Below are positions 1 to 12,586 of a DNA stretch of 64,000 nucleotides, in pieces. The translations under genes were made by a program, and so were the position numbers. The notes under the pieces were generated by a model. It saw only the letters and a program-made list of their open reading frames with translations. It did no database searches and was not told the DNA's origin. Positions within the stretch are counted from its first letter, which is position 1. Each line of letters starts with the position of its first letter. This DNA is from Saururus chinensis (lineage: Eukaryota > Streptophyta > Magnoliopsida > Piperales > Saururaceae): contig CP141145.1 of NCBI GenBank assembly GCA_035235625.1, forward strand, positions 39,412,668 through 39,476,667, written 5' to 3'.

Positions 1-3000
1 GCCAATCAGCTTTTAACCGTGGTTACTTTATTGCTTGTTGGAGGACACGTGCCCCGGAATGCCAACCGGATGACGGGCACGATTTTTTTTATTTGCGGTA
101 ACTATCGGCACGAGGTTTGGTGCGTCGTGAAGTTTCTGCGCGCACTTATTTACGAGTCAAAAATTCGCCCCTTTCTCACTCGTCCACTCCAGGTTCCGAG
201 GGTGCGGTGCGGTGCGGTCCGGTTCGCGCCGAGTTCGTGCACTTTCCTGTTGTGATATAAGAGTATTTGACTCAGACAACCAATGAACGCGCTAGTTTTA
301 GTGGTTTGGCAAGAAAGGCTACTGTGCTTTTCTTCTGTTCATATTATTGGTGTCCAACGATAAAGAAACCCACTCCGTCTCACGTGAACTCCGGCATCAG
401 CGTAGCCCGCATGGGCATGGCTACCTGATCTGGTTTTGGTCTCCCCTCCCACTTGTTCACGGCCACAATGGTGCAAGGGGCCCACTATCGCTCTCATAAC
501 TAGTAATAAAACCAAAGACGGGGGCACATGGAATGTAAGTCACCATGCATCCTACGGAACGGAGTTCAAAGGGTGGTGAAGTACCGGCATCCGGGATGTG
601 ATCGCATGAACCGAGCTTCCCTGTTTCCTTGCTAGGTTTGTGCGATCCGGTTGGAATTATGAATTTTATGTACGGGACAAAGTAGGGTTTGCCTTATCCG
701 CACACTTCCACTACCTCTCCATGAAACCTAACATTGCCCAAGTGCCAGTTTCGCTTGACACTACATCAAAGACCTAACATTGCTTTCAGGACATGTGCCG
801 GTTTGGACAGCCCAAATGTGACACTGGCTTTCCTCATCCCCAAAGCTAATCCAAGCATTATGTTGATGATTTGAAGATGATGAAGATAATGATCATAATA
901 ATGAAGGTCGATAATGATGGATTTCTGTAGTAAAAAGCATATAGGGATTAAATCAATTGAGTGAAGCCAACCATGCCACCACAACAGAAGAATGAATAAA
1001 AAAAAGGATGTGCGTGTTGTGGGGTTATCTAAACCTCCATGTGGGTCCCACCGATGAGCTGAACTTGGAGTCTTGGACCAAACTATCTTATAGCCTGTTT
1101 TGTCGCGAGTAGCGTCGTGTTGGAGGAAAAAGCGTACCGTTTGGGGCCGGAGGGGGGCCCACTGTGTGTTTGTCCCGAGTCGCAGAGAATCGTCCCATAA
1201 AAGCAGTCATTATGAAGAATCTTCGTCTTTAAAAGTGGTTTAAATTTTAAACAATACGTATTACCTTATCCTGCTTTGTGCTGTGCTGTGCTCTGTAGTC
1301 TGTAGTCTGAAATCTGAACAGCGACCGAAAGTTGTGGTTTCGGCCAATATTCTATGTTCTATCCGTACGGAAGCGTCTTGCCCAGTAGCCGGCCCTTACA
1401 AACAATATGCGTATGCTGCAGTACTCGAATCCTTTCTTCTTTTTCAGTATCGACTTCTTATATCTGCTTGGATCGAAATGAAACTTGTATATATACCGAA
1501 TTAGCAACGTTGCAATTTGGCATTCCACACCCAAAATATGCAATGGTGAGCCTTAAAAAAGACAGAAAACAAAAAAACGAACTTTAAAAAAGACTTGTAT
1601 CACAGTGGAGGGTTCCTTCTTTGGATAGAAGAACCAATTCTACATTTCTTCCTCTGCAATATGTAGAGATAGGAATGACAAATGTTTTTAATGGTAAAGT
1701 GTAAGAGGATAGATGCCATGTCTGGAATGAGGGGCGGAGGGCGGTCATGGACTGGCCAACCAATCAAAGTTCGTCAAGAGAGAGAGAGAGACGCGCCATC
1801 AGTACAGAAAGTGGGATCACGGTGCTAATGTAAACAAACACGCCGCGTATTAATATTTGTGTATCCCTTTATTCCTTTAACTCCTCGAGGCACTAAGAGT
1901 CAACTACAGTACGATGAATTAGATCGCGTACGCATGTAGAATTGGAGAATTTATGAGATAAATAAGCTGATGAAAGATTGATTTCGCGTGAACCTAACTA
2001 ATCTTGGAATTAATCTGTCTCAGGAAATCATAGCTGTAAAAATCGTCAATGTCCTAGGAAGTGAGCTAGTGATCGAAGCCCGACCAAAGCGATTTTTTCA
2101 AAGATATGCAATGCAATGAGACACGGGGGCAGGGATAGACGGACTGGATCCTGAGAATCAAGAAACCACGTGAACATGTTTTGCAGAATGGAGCCTGTGC
2201 GAAACTGGGAATTGCCATTCCTCCTCCCCCAACAGAAAGTCAGCAAGCAGGTCGAATCCAAAAGTCCCTGATCACTCAATGTGTGGAAGTCTGCGGGTGT
2301 TGGCCATTTCATTTCAAGGCCGACATGCAAAAGTAAAAAGAAAGGTCGATGTAATAATAGTGAAACAGCGAAGCTGTGCCTGTGCACTTGTACTACGCCT
2401 TGCAGGCTTGCTCCCTCGGGGTGACTGACTATTTTCCTGTCATCATTTAATGGAAAAGAAACGGATATTTGAAAATGTATATGCCTCTGTATTTGAGTCG
2501 CTTGAGTAACGATGCATCATGCCAGTATGTGTGTGGTAGGTGGAAGATCAGCGGCACTCAAAACGTGGGAATTGGATTTCTGCACGACAAAGACGATTAT
2601 CCTTCTGGATCCATTATGCATGCATCATCACATGTACACGCCTAGCTATGGCGTTAGACTTATTGGAGCCCCACAATGTAATGATCGTTCATGTGTTCCG
2701 CAAGATATACTTTTAAGCATGCATGAACAGTTCTTGGTTGGGACATGCGTAGTGACTGGCGTCTACCTGTATGTCTGCAACTTAAATGCATTCCCATTCC
2801 AAAACAGAATGGGCTTATCCCCAGTGAGTGGTTAGGTCGTCTTGGGTTGGGGAGGACATCTACAATATGATCAAATGATTCAAATCCCCCTAAATCTTGG
2901 CAGTGGCCCTAAGGCTTGTTAAATTTTCGCATTAGAAAAATCAACCTTGACCCTACTTCCCTTTCAGCGTTGGTATCGATCCTTCTGTAAGGCCATACCT

Positions 3001-6000
3001 ACATCAAAAAAACAAAAAACAAAACAAAACAGTCATAGTCATAGATGACTGAGATAAACCAGCCAGTGGGAAGGGATTGACATTGCACCGATCCTTTTAT
3101 TTTTCTTTTGTCGTTGTGCACCATTAGGCTCCCTTAAAATCACAACACGTTTTCTTCCCTACTCAATTCAATAGGGCCAAATTATATGGCTATGGATCTC
3201 ATTATTGACGTACGTACACCAAGTATGAATCTCTGGCATCATCTGACTCCAGCACTTGTAGGTCTTACAATTGACATGAAAGTAACCCAGCAATTGGCCG
3301 GCAGAAATGAAGCAACCACACAGATTAGACAACGAGTTCTTCCTCATTTAAAAATGGTATCTCCCGGGAGAGTTCCAATGCACATCGGCTGCGTCCGCCA
3401 GCCGGACCCGCTCTTATTTAACTCCATTTTGGCGAAATTAAGGAATTAAAACGAAGTCCAATAATCCATCTCCTCTGTCTCACGGAGTATTTTAAAATTG
3501 ATACGCGCCCACGAAAAGATGACACGTGCTCCCGCAGGGCAGACAGCTTGTGCCAGCTCGGCAGTCTGGGTGGGACCCGGCATGCCTCCGGACAAAAGAC
3601 AAGGCCACTTGCTGGGGACACATCCACCTGACACCTTACCTGCAGACCAAAAGTATTATGCCACCAAAACTCAAACCCAACCCCAGGGTTAAGTTAAAAA
3701 CCCATTTTTTAATTTTTGAACCAAGACGCCCGAAGTCCGTGTTCGGTTGTTCGGTAGGTTCCGTTGCGTCGACGTCACCTCCACCAGGACCACTCCCGTT
3801 TCGCTCCCTCCCTTATTCACGCCTCGCAGTTGCGGACCCGATAGCGACATTAAACCGTAGTTGATACTTGAGAGTCGTGTCCGGAGCCGGGGAAACGCGA
3901 CCGGCGTGACCGAGGGCCTACGAGGTTGGGGTGGCCGTTACGGAGGTGACAGCCATGGCAGCAATGGCACTACATGATCACCTAAAATGGGAAGTGACTG
4001 AAGGCGACAAAAGAGAACATTGCGGGTTGATGATGCTTTGGGGACCTTCTTTCTAATTCACGTTGCGTCATGGATGTGTCTTGCAGTGTTTCAGGCCTCA
4101 ACCTGAGGATGAACTTATCTAGAGACAGTGGTGTGTAACTAATGTTAGCAAACAGTTCCATCCTCGTTTCATCGGCGTATTCCTTCTTGGAACGGACGCA
4201 TGTTCTGGCAAGTTTTTGGTAGAATTTGACATTATTCCCAAATTAGAAACATGACTACGTACGTTTGAATGAAAAAATGTGCTTTTTTCAGAACGTCTTA
4301 TAAGTTTGAACAGTGTAGCAAATCTAGCCTCCATCTCTCTTAAGTGACTAAGTCCTGATGCATGCGTCACTTCTTCCCCAGTGGGTGAGACGATTCATGG
4401 CCACCTTGGTGTTGTCCGGTGGGCGGGGCCGGCCAAAGTGGGTGGCTGCCGCTGTTCATGGGATGGAGCAAGTACGACAGGAGAAATAACAGAATTGCAA
4501 GCTTTCAATTGCTTCCTATCCTCACATTATGAAAGCGTGACTCATTTTTGACTTCCCATTCATTAAAAAGTTTGTTAAACAGAGCTCTAACAAACTTGGA
4601 AATCTCGAATTCAATATAGGAAAAACAGGTCAATCCAAATTGAATTTATGAATCAAATGCTTGCCCCTGGTGGTTGGTTAGGCATCAAGGGAACGCACGT
4701 CACAAGGCAAAAAAAAAATGCGTTGCTCAGTGACGATTTTTAACTAAGTATACATGAGAATGCATAAAGACAAGTACTTCAGAACTTCTCTTATTCTTAA
4801 TTAAATCTTCAAGAGTGTCCATGAACCAAGATATTCCTATTAATACCTGTTAGGAAAGGAGTAACTTCCACACAAACAAAAGAGAATTACGTCCATATAT
4901 GAATTGAACCATGAACCTTCGCATGTAGGCTCATTAGGTCTATGCATATAAACGCTAATAGCTTATTTGTCAATATAATATGTGGAACTCTGTGTAATTA
5001 CAATTACACCTTGCTAATTTGTCAAGAACCCGAAGCTTCTTTTGGACAATTAATTTGTATCTTTCCCACCACTAGTATGGAGTCCTTGCAAGCAGTGTAA
5101 TACTTTCTAAATAAGTGTCCCTTTTGAAAAAATAATTTATCTTAAAATAAATGTCTCGTATGCTTAGCTGTCAACCATGTATATTTATCCTAAAATACCT
5201 TCTATCATCTATTTTTATATGTCAATAGAGAAAGTGTAATTCCTGAAACTTTATTTTTTATCTTTAAGTTGATGTAGAAATTGCAGACGTTATCACTTTG
5301 TTACAACAACCAAAGACCAAACTACATCCAATACAAAGTAGTCAATGACAAGTAAAGTTACTGAATCTGGAAACCGTATTCCATAAATCCAATTCATATG
5401 TGACTAAAACTAAAGAAAGTTCGATCGTAAATTGAATAGTCCGCGGTCCAGTTACCAGTTTCATGAGGTACTGGTTGCGCGTTATGGGCTCTTATCAGCC
5501 TCATTTGTTTATTAGTGCTCGGTAGTTGAGGAGCTCCACTTTATCTAAGCTAATGGGTCACATGATATTGCAATATCAAACTTTTAAGATGTGTCTAAAG
5601 ATGTTTTTTTTTCTTTGAATGGCTAACAAGCCAAAACGAGAAATCCGAATGTTTGAAATGTAGACAGATTAATTGCCATGTCAAGTATTATAAAAACTAA
5701 TGAGGTGTGAACTAGCCTCTCTTCTGGGCAACACAAGTGCGAAAGGCTACAAAACTGGGAGTGGGTGAAAGTGGACTAAATTAACAAGAAATTATGTAGA
5801 TGATTTGGAGTTTAGTAGCTCGTCAAATCATTATCCTAAATAGATGTCTGTTGTTGCAACTGCAAGGAGAGCGACCAAAAACAGTGTTGATAAAATTAAA
5901 TTAAAATTTTAAGCGTCTAGTTAGTATGAGTTCGGGCTATGCGTGTCAAAATAAGCTTGACTATTATGAGTCATCAAATTTTAATTTGACAATGCATGTT

Positions 6001-6480
6001 ACTCAAAGGAAATGCGAGTTGTATTTACCTGCCAAGCCCCCTCTATCAACACATGCCATTAGATCTCGAGCCCTCTATTAACGCATGCCATTAGATTTCG
6101 AGCTAACACTCCTGATGCCCGGGTTCACATTGGTGCATGTGAGCTTAGACTCATGTAAACTCTTTTCAGGTTCTAAACCTTATTTAAAAAATTGACAGCT
6201 TTGTACACTCCCCCCTTTTTTTGTTTATACATATATGCCCCCTCTTTGCGAATGAAAATTTTAGTAACTTTCAAATTACAACAATGCTCATAAAAGGCAA
6301 GAAGTTTGCTCAGTTTTGGAGTCACTATTCACACATGCCACAATGAAGAAATCGGTGAAAATAATGTTTTAAAAATTGGCCCGTCCGTAGTCGCCAGGCC
6401 ATGGCAATCGGGTTCACCCGCAAATCAACCCCGGTTAACCTATTTTCCCTCAGATTAAATATAATAATTATCTATAAAAT
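1..6480. other. Gene-poor AT-rich intergenic DNA
   Basis: I find no recognisable gene, RNA or intact transposon here. The longest open frames (about 110 codons near 2046-2387 minus and 3526-3864 plus) have no family motif and no convincing splice context. A locally GC-richer patch at about 3720-3960 contains ATG codons (3955 onward) and could be a promoter or first exon of an unrecognised gene, but nothing supports that further. A 31-bp direct duplication (CTCTAT..CATGCCATTAGAT) sits near 6040-6100. The rest is AT-rich with short homopolymer runs. Confidence 0.5.
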
Positions 6481-6489
6481 ATATACAAA

Positions 6490-6660
6490 ATCAATGTAGC
6501 TCAATGGGTAGAGCATACACATCAAGTCTGTTTTGAAGTGAATTTCTTTCTGGGAGCAATATAAGGGCGAGCTTTTTAGGAAATCAAAAGATAGATTTTT
6601 TGGAAATCCATTCAAAAGGAAGCCAAATACCTTTTGGATACAGAATTCAGGAAAGTAGAT
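6490..6660 (+). repeat. Possible tRNA-derived SINE remnant
   Basis: The stretch GTAGCTCAATGGGTAGAGCA at about 6497 matches the D-arm/A-box part of a tRNA. The anticodon arm, a B-box and an acceptor stem do not follow, so it is not a tRNA gene. A similar head (TGTAGCCCAATGGGTTAAGCC) occurs at 8465, and both are followed by a related tail (AAGGG..TTTTTTAGGAAAT / AAGGGG..TTTTTTAGAAATG). Two diverged copies of the same tRNA-headed composite suggest an old SINE. The support is short and degenerate. Confidence 0.25.
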
Positions 6661-7039
6661 TTCTACAGGATTGGATGGGAAAAGGGGAAAGCTGATTTAA
6701 AGGTTTTATAATTACCTTTATACCCATTGTCATAAAGAATCACAGCCGTCAAAGAACGGCTATGATTTAAAGGTTTTATAATCACTCTTTGTTCCTTTGT
6801 TTCGGCCCTGTAAATTAATTCAACTTGGATCATCAGCTCAGACATTATATTGCTATCTCTCCCGTCATCCAATTCTCTCATCTAATCAACCCCTGATTCA
6901 TTAAAACCTGCATTAGAGACAATAGGCCCATTGGAGTGTTTACTATCTAGAATCAATGTCCAACCAGCCAATAGCGAAGGAAGCTAAAAGGAAAAATTAT
7001 TAAAGTACCTTCAACTTGTAAACGCAACAACTCAACCGA

Positions 7040-8215
7040 AGAACTTCTAGAAGCAATATGAGTTTAGAGTGGATCGCTGGCAAAGCAGTCATCGTATACA
7101 ATTGTGTGAACTTCTCCATTTGAATGGTTTGGTCCATCTGATTAAGCAAATTTGAGGTGATCGCATACTCTTCGTTATCATCTTTAACATTTGCACAAAA
7201 CAAGTGCTTCACACTATCATATGCTTCTATGATAGCACAACGCTTGCACTCATTTTTACAATTTTTTCTCCACAAGACCTTATCAAAAGTGTCCAGCTCC
7301 ATAGCCTGGCTGAGAAGCAAGCAACAGCTCATTACACAATAGCAGACTGGGCCATCTGATGACCCCGAGACCCCACTTATTACTTAAGGGTTTTGACAAT
7401 GTTTACATTTTGTAAATATTGTTATAATCGTGACATGACATGATAAAAATATCACGGATGTTTACGCAAGAAAAATAAATCCTAGCCGGGTAATTTTCCA
7501 AAATATGATTTTAAGTGATTAAGGAAAAATATTATTTTACCAGGTTTGTTATTTAAATTACTTTAAAAAATATTTCAAAAATCCGGGACATTACACCCAC
7601 AGGAGTCCAACTGCAAATCTGTTCGTCTTCCCAAAGAAATTGTGCCATATGTAAGTATATATGCTCAATATCAAGCAAAGCCCTAGTCGGTGTTATCATA
7701 GTCTTTATATGAAGGAAGTAACTTGAGGCAAATTTTACAGCCAGAACCACAACCCAGAACAGAGAGTACTTAGACATTATCCACAGGGTCCTCCCTCAAG
7801 CTGCTGCCAACATATGTATGACTCTGAAACCACCAAATGGTCAAGTGAAAAATTCGCCAATTTGTCTTCTCAATGAATTTTCGTATCCAATGTAGTATAA
7901 AAAGCAATAGGACAAGCTGTTCAGGAGCGATAAACACAGGAATTTCTTCAGCATATCAGTTGCCGCATTGCTCCATCCCTGTCATGGTTGCGCTGGTTTA
8001 TCGTCCGAACATAAAGAACTGTAAGCACGATGGTGCACACCACGGCTACCAAGCTCTTCATCACCATGCGCACCCCAAGCCAGGTGGGTCTCTCGAGAGA
8101 CCAGACTATACTATGTTCCAGCAACCAGAATGGACAGCACGAAGCAAAGCCCCGCCCATGTAATGAGTGTGAGGCTCCGGACTTGGATGTCCCACTCTCG
8201 CTTACAGAGGGCAGA
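7040..8215 (-). pseudogene. Callose synthase (GSL) pseudogene fragment
   Basis: On the minus strand this segment encodes, in correct order but in shifting frames, pieces of a plant callose synthase. These are DIQVRSLTL..TWAGL (about 8195-8150), WLGVRMVMKSLVAVV (about 8080), TNWRIFHLTIWWFQS and VDNVxKYSLFWVVVLAVKFA (about 7850-7720), then SYFLHIKTMITPTRALLD (about 7690). After a gap come RWPSLLLCNELLLA (about 7350), LWRKNCKNECKRCAIIEAYD (about 7270-7210) and ALPAIHSKLILLLE (about 7060). Intact members run to about 1,770-1,900 residues with many membrane segments and make beta-1,3-glucan at the plasma membrane. Here only an internal portion remains. Roughly 90-100 codons are missing between about 7600 and 7365, where unrelated AT-rich DNA lies, and there are several frameshifts and in-frame stops. 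The LLSQA/CKNE/CAIIEAYDSVKH block suggests the GSL1/GSL5/GSL8 side of the family, but the subfamily is uncertain. Confidence 0.85.
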
Positions 8216-8518
8216 TGCTTAGCCATACTGTAAAGGAAGGAGTGTGGGAGGAGAGGGGCAACGTCTGTCCAGAAAGAGTGAAGGCAGAAATCTGCATAAG
8301 ATTTCCACCTAAATTTCCTTGGTGAGGAGATTGTCTGGAAAGCGGGAATTAGCCCCACCTGCCCAAATCCACACTCCCTTAAGTCCCCATAAAACCTTAT
8401 CCAAATAGACCCTATAACAGAATCACGTAAAATAAAATAATTGAATGTAGTGTATACAAAAAACTGGTGTAGCCCAATGGGTTAAGCCCTTCAATAGCAT
8501 TTCACATGGAGTGAGTTT

Positions 8519-9083
8519 AAGGGGCTATTGGATTTTTTAGAAATGGAAGTAGGATATTTTAGAATTAATTCTAAAAATTCACTGTCGAATGTGAATTTCG
8601 GTTGGTAATAAAAAAATTTAAAATAAATTTGGATGTTGCATTAAACCCAATTTTAAAATTTTAAATTAATATAACTCTCTTTTATAAACGCGGATATGCA
8701 CGTTTTTAGTACTACTACACTCCTAAATTCGAGCTCTATCAAATAAAATTCTACAAGAGTAGGTAATTTTAAACTTTTAAAATGGGTCACACCTATATGA
8801 TATGCTTCTCGAATCTCAAATCGATATAAGAGGTAACCATTGAAAATTAACGGAATATGTAATTTTTGAAATAGGGATTGGGAGCCGGAATTGATGAAAT
8901 CACCTCATGAGGTGATTCAGTGATTTCGGCCAATTTTGGCTCGAAATAGCTTAGAATCAACTTTCATGTAGAATTTTTAATCATGCCCATCTTCTACACA
9001 TAAATATGATTCCAATAATTCAAGCTAAAATTGGGGTGGAGTCAATAAAATCTTATAAAAATTCAATACACAAACAGCCTTAA
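8519..9083. mobile_element. MITE-like element, PIF/hAT type uncertain
   Basis: The left end TTAAGGGGCTATTGG and the inverted right end (read on the other strand as TTTAAGGCTGTTTG) form short imperfect terminal repeats flanking about 565 bp of AT-rich non-coding DNA. A TTA/TAA-like duplication at both ends would fit PIF/Harbinger. Directly upstream (8458-8520) is a tRNA-like head similar to the one near 6497. The ends are imperfect, so this is a tentative call. Confidence 0.3.
8898..8917. repeat. 20-bp perfect palindrome
   Basis: AATCACCTCATGAGGTGATT is a perfect 20-bp dyad inside the AT-rich MITE-like stretch. It could form a short hairpin. I know of no specific binding protein for it. Confidence 0.6.
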
Positions 9084-9124
9084 ATCTCATGTTTCGAAGA
9101 TATTAAAACAAGATTAGCCCGGGT

Positions 9125-9240
9125 CAATGGTTTAACTAATATGGCCAACTTGGCCCGCTAACCCTAGTAAACCGGCCCAACCAATAGGGCCAATTTGGCC
9201 CGCTAACCCAGATGAACCGGCCAACTTGATTCATGTTTTG
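9125..9240. repeat. Short tandem duplication (about 58 bp x 2)
   Basis: The motif GGCCAACTTGGCCCGCTAAC..GAACCGGCC is present twice in tandem with a few substitutions, just left of the first large LTR. It is non-coding. Confidence 0.5.
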
Positions 9241-9349
9241 AAACATTGGTTGATAGCAGTCTTTCTTCCTTGCCGGTTGGGGGCCTTCACCCTCACCGGT
9301 CCGATCTCTGGCAATGAGGATGTTTGGCAAAGTTGTTGGCAAGTGTGGG

Positions 9350-12300
9350 TGTAAGGACCCTCATCTTTAAATCGGGTTTTGATTTTCTTTAATTATGGGT
9401 TATCGTGAGATTAACGCGTTTTCTGATCTTCTTCGGTGATTTCATAAAATAAATAGTGTTTGTGATGATTTTAACTAAAATTAACTTCAACATTAGTGGT
9501 ATTAAGTGATTTTAGACCAAATATAAATTTTTGGGATTTTTTAGAATTTTTACTATTTTCCCAAAAATTAGGGTTTTGGCGGGACCCCTGTGGGCCCCAC
9601 CGTCTAAAATTTTATTTTTGGGTCAAATAAACCTAGACATATACTTAAGGTCATATAAAAATTTTTAAAATTTTATTAGGCTTAATCAGCATTTAAATTT
9701 ATAAAATACCCACTTTTAGCCTACTTCTCCTATTTATACCCCAAAACTTACCTATGCATACCCCAACCCTTACTATAAAAGGGCAAACCTGAGCCATTTC
9801 CATTTTTGGGAATAGGCTAAGGAAGGAGGGTTGGCCTAATCCCCACTTAGGCCCGAATTAGAAGCCGATTAAGGTAAGCTTACTCTAATTAAGCACTAAT
9901 CCTTGACTTTCTTTTTAATTTCTTCCAAATCTACTATTTTCCCCTTGATTCAATTCGTTTTTTACTATAAAAAGCTATTGATTTGTGTTTTACTACAAAC
10001 CCTAACATTCAAATTTTGATTTTTACTACCAATAAGCCCTAGATCTAAGATTTAATTAGGGATTTCTTGAGTAAATCGATTTCTATTAGAGTTTAATTCA
10101 AACTCATTGTGTTTTCAAGGATTTCAAGAAGGGTGACTCTTCAATCCGAGCTTAATCAAGTGCTGAGGTAATGGGTCTTCGAAATCTCTGTTTATCCATG
10201 GTAAAACTCTTCATTTTTGGCTTATTTCAAAATGGGTTGCTTGATTTGGTGTGTTAATGGTAAGATTAGAAAATGGAATTATTTAATCTCGATTTCTTAG
10301 GGTTTTACATTATTATGATTTGGTTTGATGTTCTGGAAGTCAAGGAGGACTTTTGATGATGATTAGGGTGTTAGATGTGGATTTGAAGTGTTATCTATGG
10401 TGTTTCGGTTTGGATTTGCGAAAGGAAGAAGATGACTGTTCTGCCGTGTTGGCGATCGATCAGCCCTGCAGGGCGATCGATCGGCTGAACTGTAAATTTT
10501 AAAATTTTGCGTGTAACCGATAGAACGACCTAAAGGGCAATCGATCGGCTACACAGGAGATTGTATGTTGTGCATATGATGCCTATTTTGATGATTCCAC
10601 TTTAACTTGCCAATTTTTTATAAATGTGGAGTGTTTTAAGCTATGTTAGGCTACTGGAAATGCATGCTATTGAGTTTATGGAGTTGAGATATATGCTTAG
10701 AGATGGTGGAATGACTTATGTTTTGTGGCATGATGTTGGAATCGTTATCTTGAAATTATGAATGGTTGTTCCCCTTTGGTTAAGCATATTTTCAGTAGGA
10801 CCACAATCATTATTGGACTGATTTGTCATGATAGATTGTGGTTAGTGGTGTGTGGATGTTGGTGAATGCCATGACTCAATGATGAAATGAGTGATGTTAT
10901 ATGTGTTTAGCCTTTGTGGTTGAGTTTTGAATCTAGCTATGATTTCAACGATTCTTCTTCTATGATTTCCGCTGAAATTCATGTTTGGATAGAAATTCAC
11001 ATGTGTAGTATGGTAGTGAGTTAATTTTCAAGCATGTTGATATGCATTATATGAAATGCTTCTACTAGTTACACACACACACATGTGGGGGTTAAATGAT
11101 GATGTTGAAGCTTGATATTGTGATTATGAATGATGCATTAGGGGCTGATGAGAGCACTTATCATGGATTAGGATTCATGTATGCTTTGCCCACATATGTA
11201 CCATGCTGCATGCATCATGAAAATGGATTTCCAATTGAGGCTTCATCGTGATTAATCGAATTTGACCCATTGGATGCAATGTGATGGAATTGTGTGCCGA
11301 ATTGATCGGTCGTGGATTATTCGCAAGTTGATTGGTCCGAAAGGACATATTTTGATTTGAAGTTCCTGTGTGGAACGAGTGCACTCCTTGGGTTGAGTCT
11401 AATTAAATGGAATGATGTGGGGACGAGTTGTGTACTTGTCTTGCGGATTGTGAGAATGTTATTATGTGTGTCATTTGGACCTTGAGAATCTAGTGTGGTA
11501 TGCCATGTGCACCCTGCTACCACGTGTTCTAGGGTTCTCTGTGTGAGAACTCGAACTCTTCCCTCCGCAGGAGATGTCCCTGGGCGAACACCCCTGCTCT
11601 AGATTCTCTGTGTGAGAATAGGACATCCTTGGCTAGGATCGTCCAGGGCGAGCAGTATTAGGGATTGACAACCCCGATCTTTCTTGAATTCTTGTGTAGA
11701 ATTTTGGACCATGACACACCTTCGTAGCCTTGTCTACGCTCCCGTTTGTGTGACGTTAATGTGTAATTACTCCTTGATGGAGGTTGATGTTGATCTTATG
11801 CATGTGGGAATATGTATGTTAGAGATACATCCATGCAGGTTGATGTTGATGTTATGCATGTTGGAATATGTATGTTAGAGATACATCCATGCAAGTTGAT
11901 GTTGATGTTATGCATGTGGAATATGTATGTTAGAGATACATCCATGTAGGTTGATTATGCACTATGATGCAATGTTAGGTGATATGTATGTGTGATCAGA
12001 AAATGATGCACCATGTAATTCATTGATTTGAATGATTATATCGCTATGCTATCGTATTTTTCGATGTTGTTAGTGATATTAAAACCATTGCTGAGTTTGT
12101 TAAACTCACCCCTCTTTGGTGTTTTGATTTGGGGCTGCGTGGTGCGACAAGCAGACGGACAGGATCGCCTCTTCTAGGAAAGGTCGGAGGTGGCTTGGGT
12201 ATGATCGTGGAGTTCTTTGTGTGGTTGATTTTCCTTAGTTATGCTGTTGTTCAGGACCTTTGTGTAGGGTTCTTGTTTTGGATTTATGTCTCATTTTACC

Positions 12301-12581
12301 GTTGTGATGCTTATGACTTATTTTGAGCCGGTGTGGGCTTTACTTAACTAAGCTTGTGGGTTTGAGATTGTTGTTTACTTTGTGATAAGCAACACCTTTT
12401 TCTTCCCTTTTGTTTACTCTTGCTTAAAGGATTGTGCGCACTCCGTGTTTCTGTTAATTGCCCGTGGTTAGGGTTAAGTCTTCCGCTAGATCATTTCTCA
12501 ATTTTCACTTCGTCGCCCCCGCGCGCTTGATCGGCCCCTGGACCGGGTTCGGCTCGAGTAGGGCATCGCCGGGGCGTGACA
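9350..12581 (+). mobile_element. Solo LTR, family C copy 1 (3.2 kb)
   Basis: The unit starts TGTAAGGACCC and ends GGGGCGTGACA, the usual TG..CA LTR termini. It is flanked by near-identical 5-bp target duplications, GTGGG (9345-9349) and ATGGG (12582-12586). It aligns along its whole length with a second copy at 15376-20115, which fixes both ends independently. No gag-pol sequence is present between the ends, so it reads as a solo LTR left by LTR-LTR recombination; a large non-autonomous element is the alternative. Inside are a GATCGATC-rich dyad module (10451-10560) and three 56-bp tandem units (11781-11947). The size suggests a Ty3/gypsy lineage with long LTRs, but the clade cannot be read from an LTR alone. 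Confidence 0.8.
11781..11947 (+). repeat. Tandem repeat, 3 x about 56 bp in LTR-C copy 1
   Basis: Three units start at 11781, 11837 and 11893. Each contains AGGTTGATGTTGAT and TATGTATGTTAGAGATACAT. The second LTR-C copy carries the same array expanded to six full units (17870-18215), so this is a length-variable minisatellite inside the LTR. Confidence 0.85.
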
Positions 12582-12586
12582 ATGGG

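Noticed and set aside
2046..2387. 113-codon minus-strand open frame
   Set aside because: No recognisable motif, no codon or splice evidence, and surrounded by non-coding DNA; likely chance.
6494..6570. tRNA gene starting GTAGCTCAATGGGTAGAGCA
   Set aside because: Only the D-arm part matches. No anticodon stem, T-arm (GGTTCGA) or acceptor pairing follows, so it is at best a SINE head.
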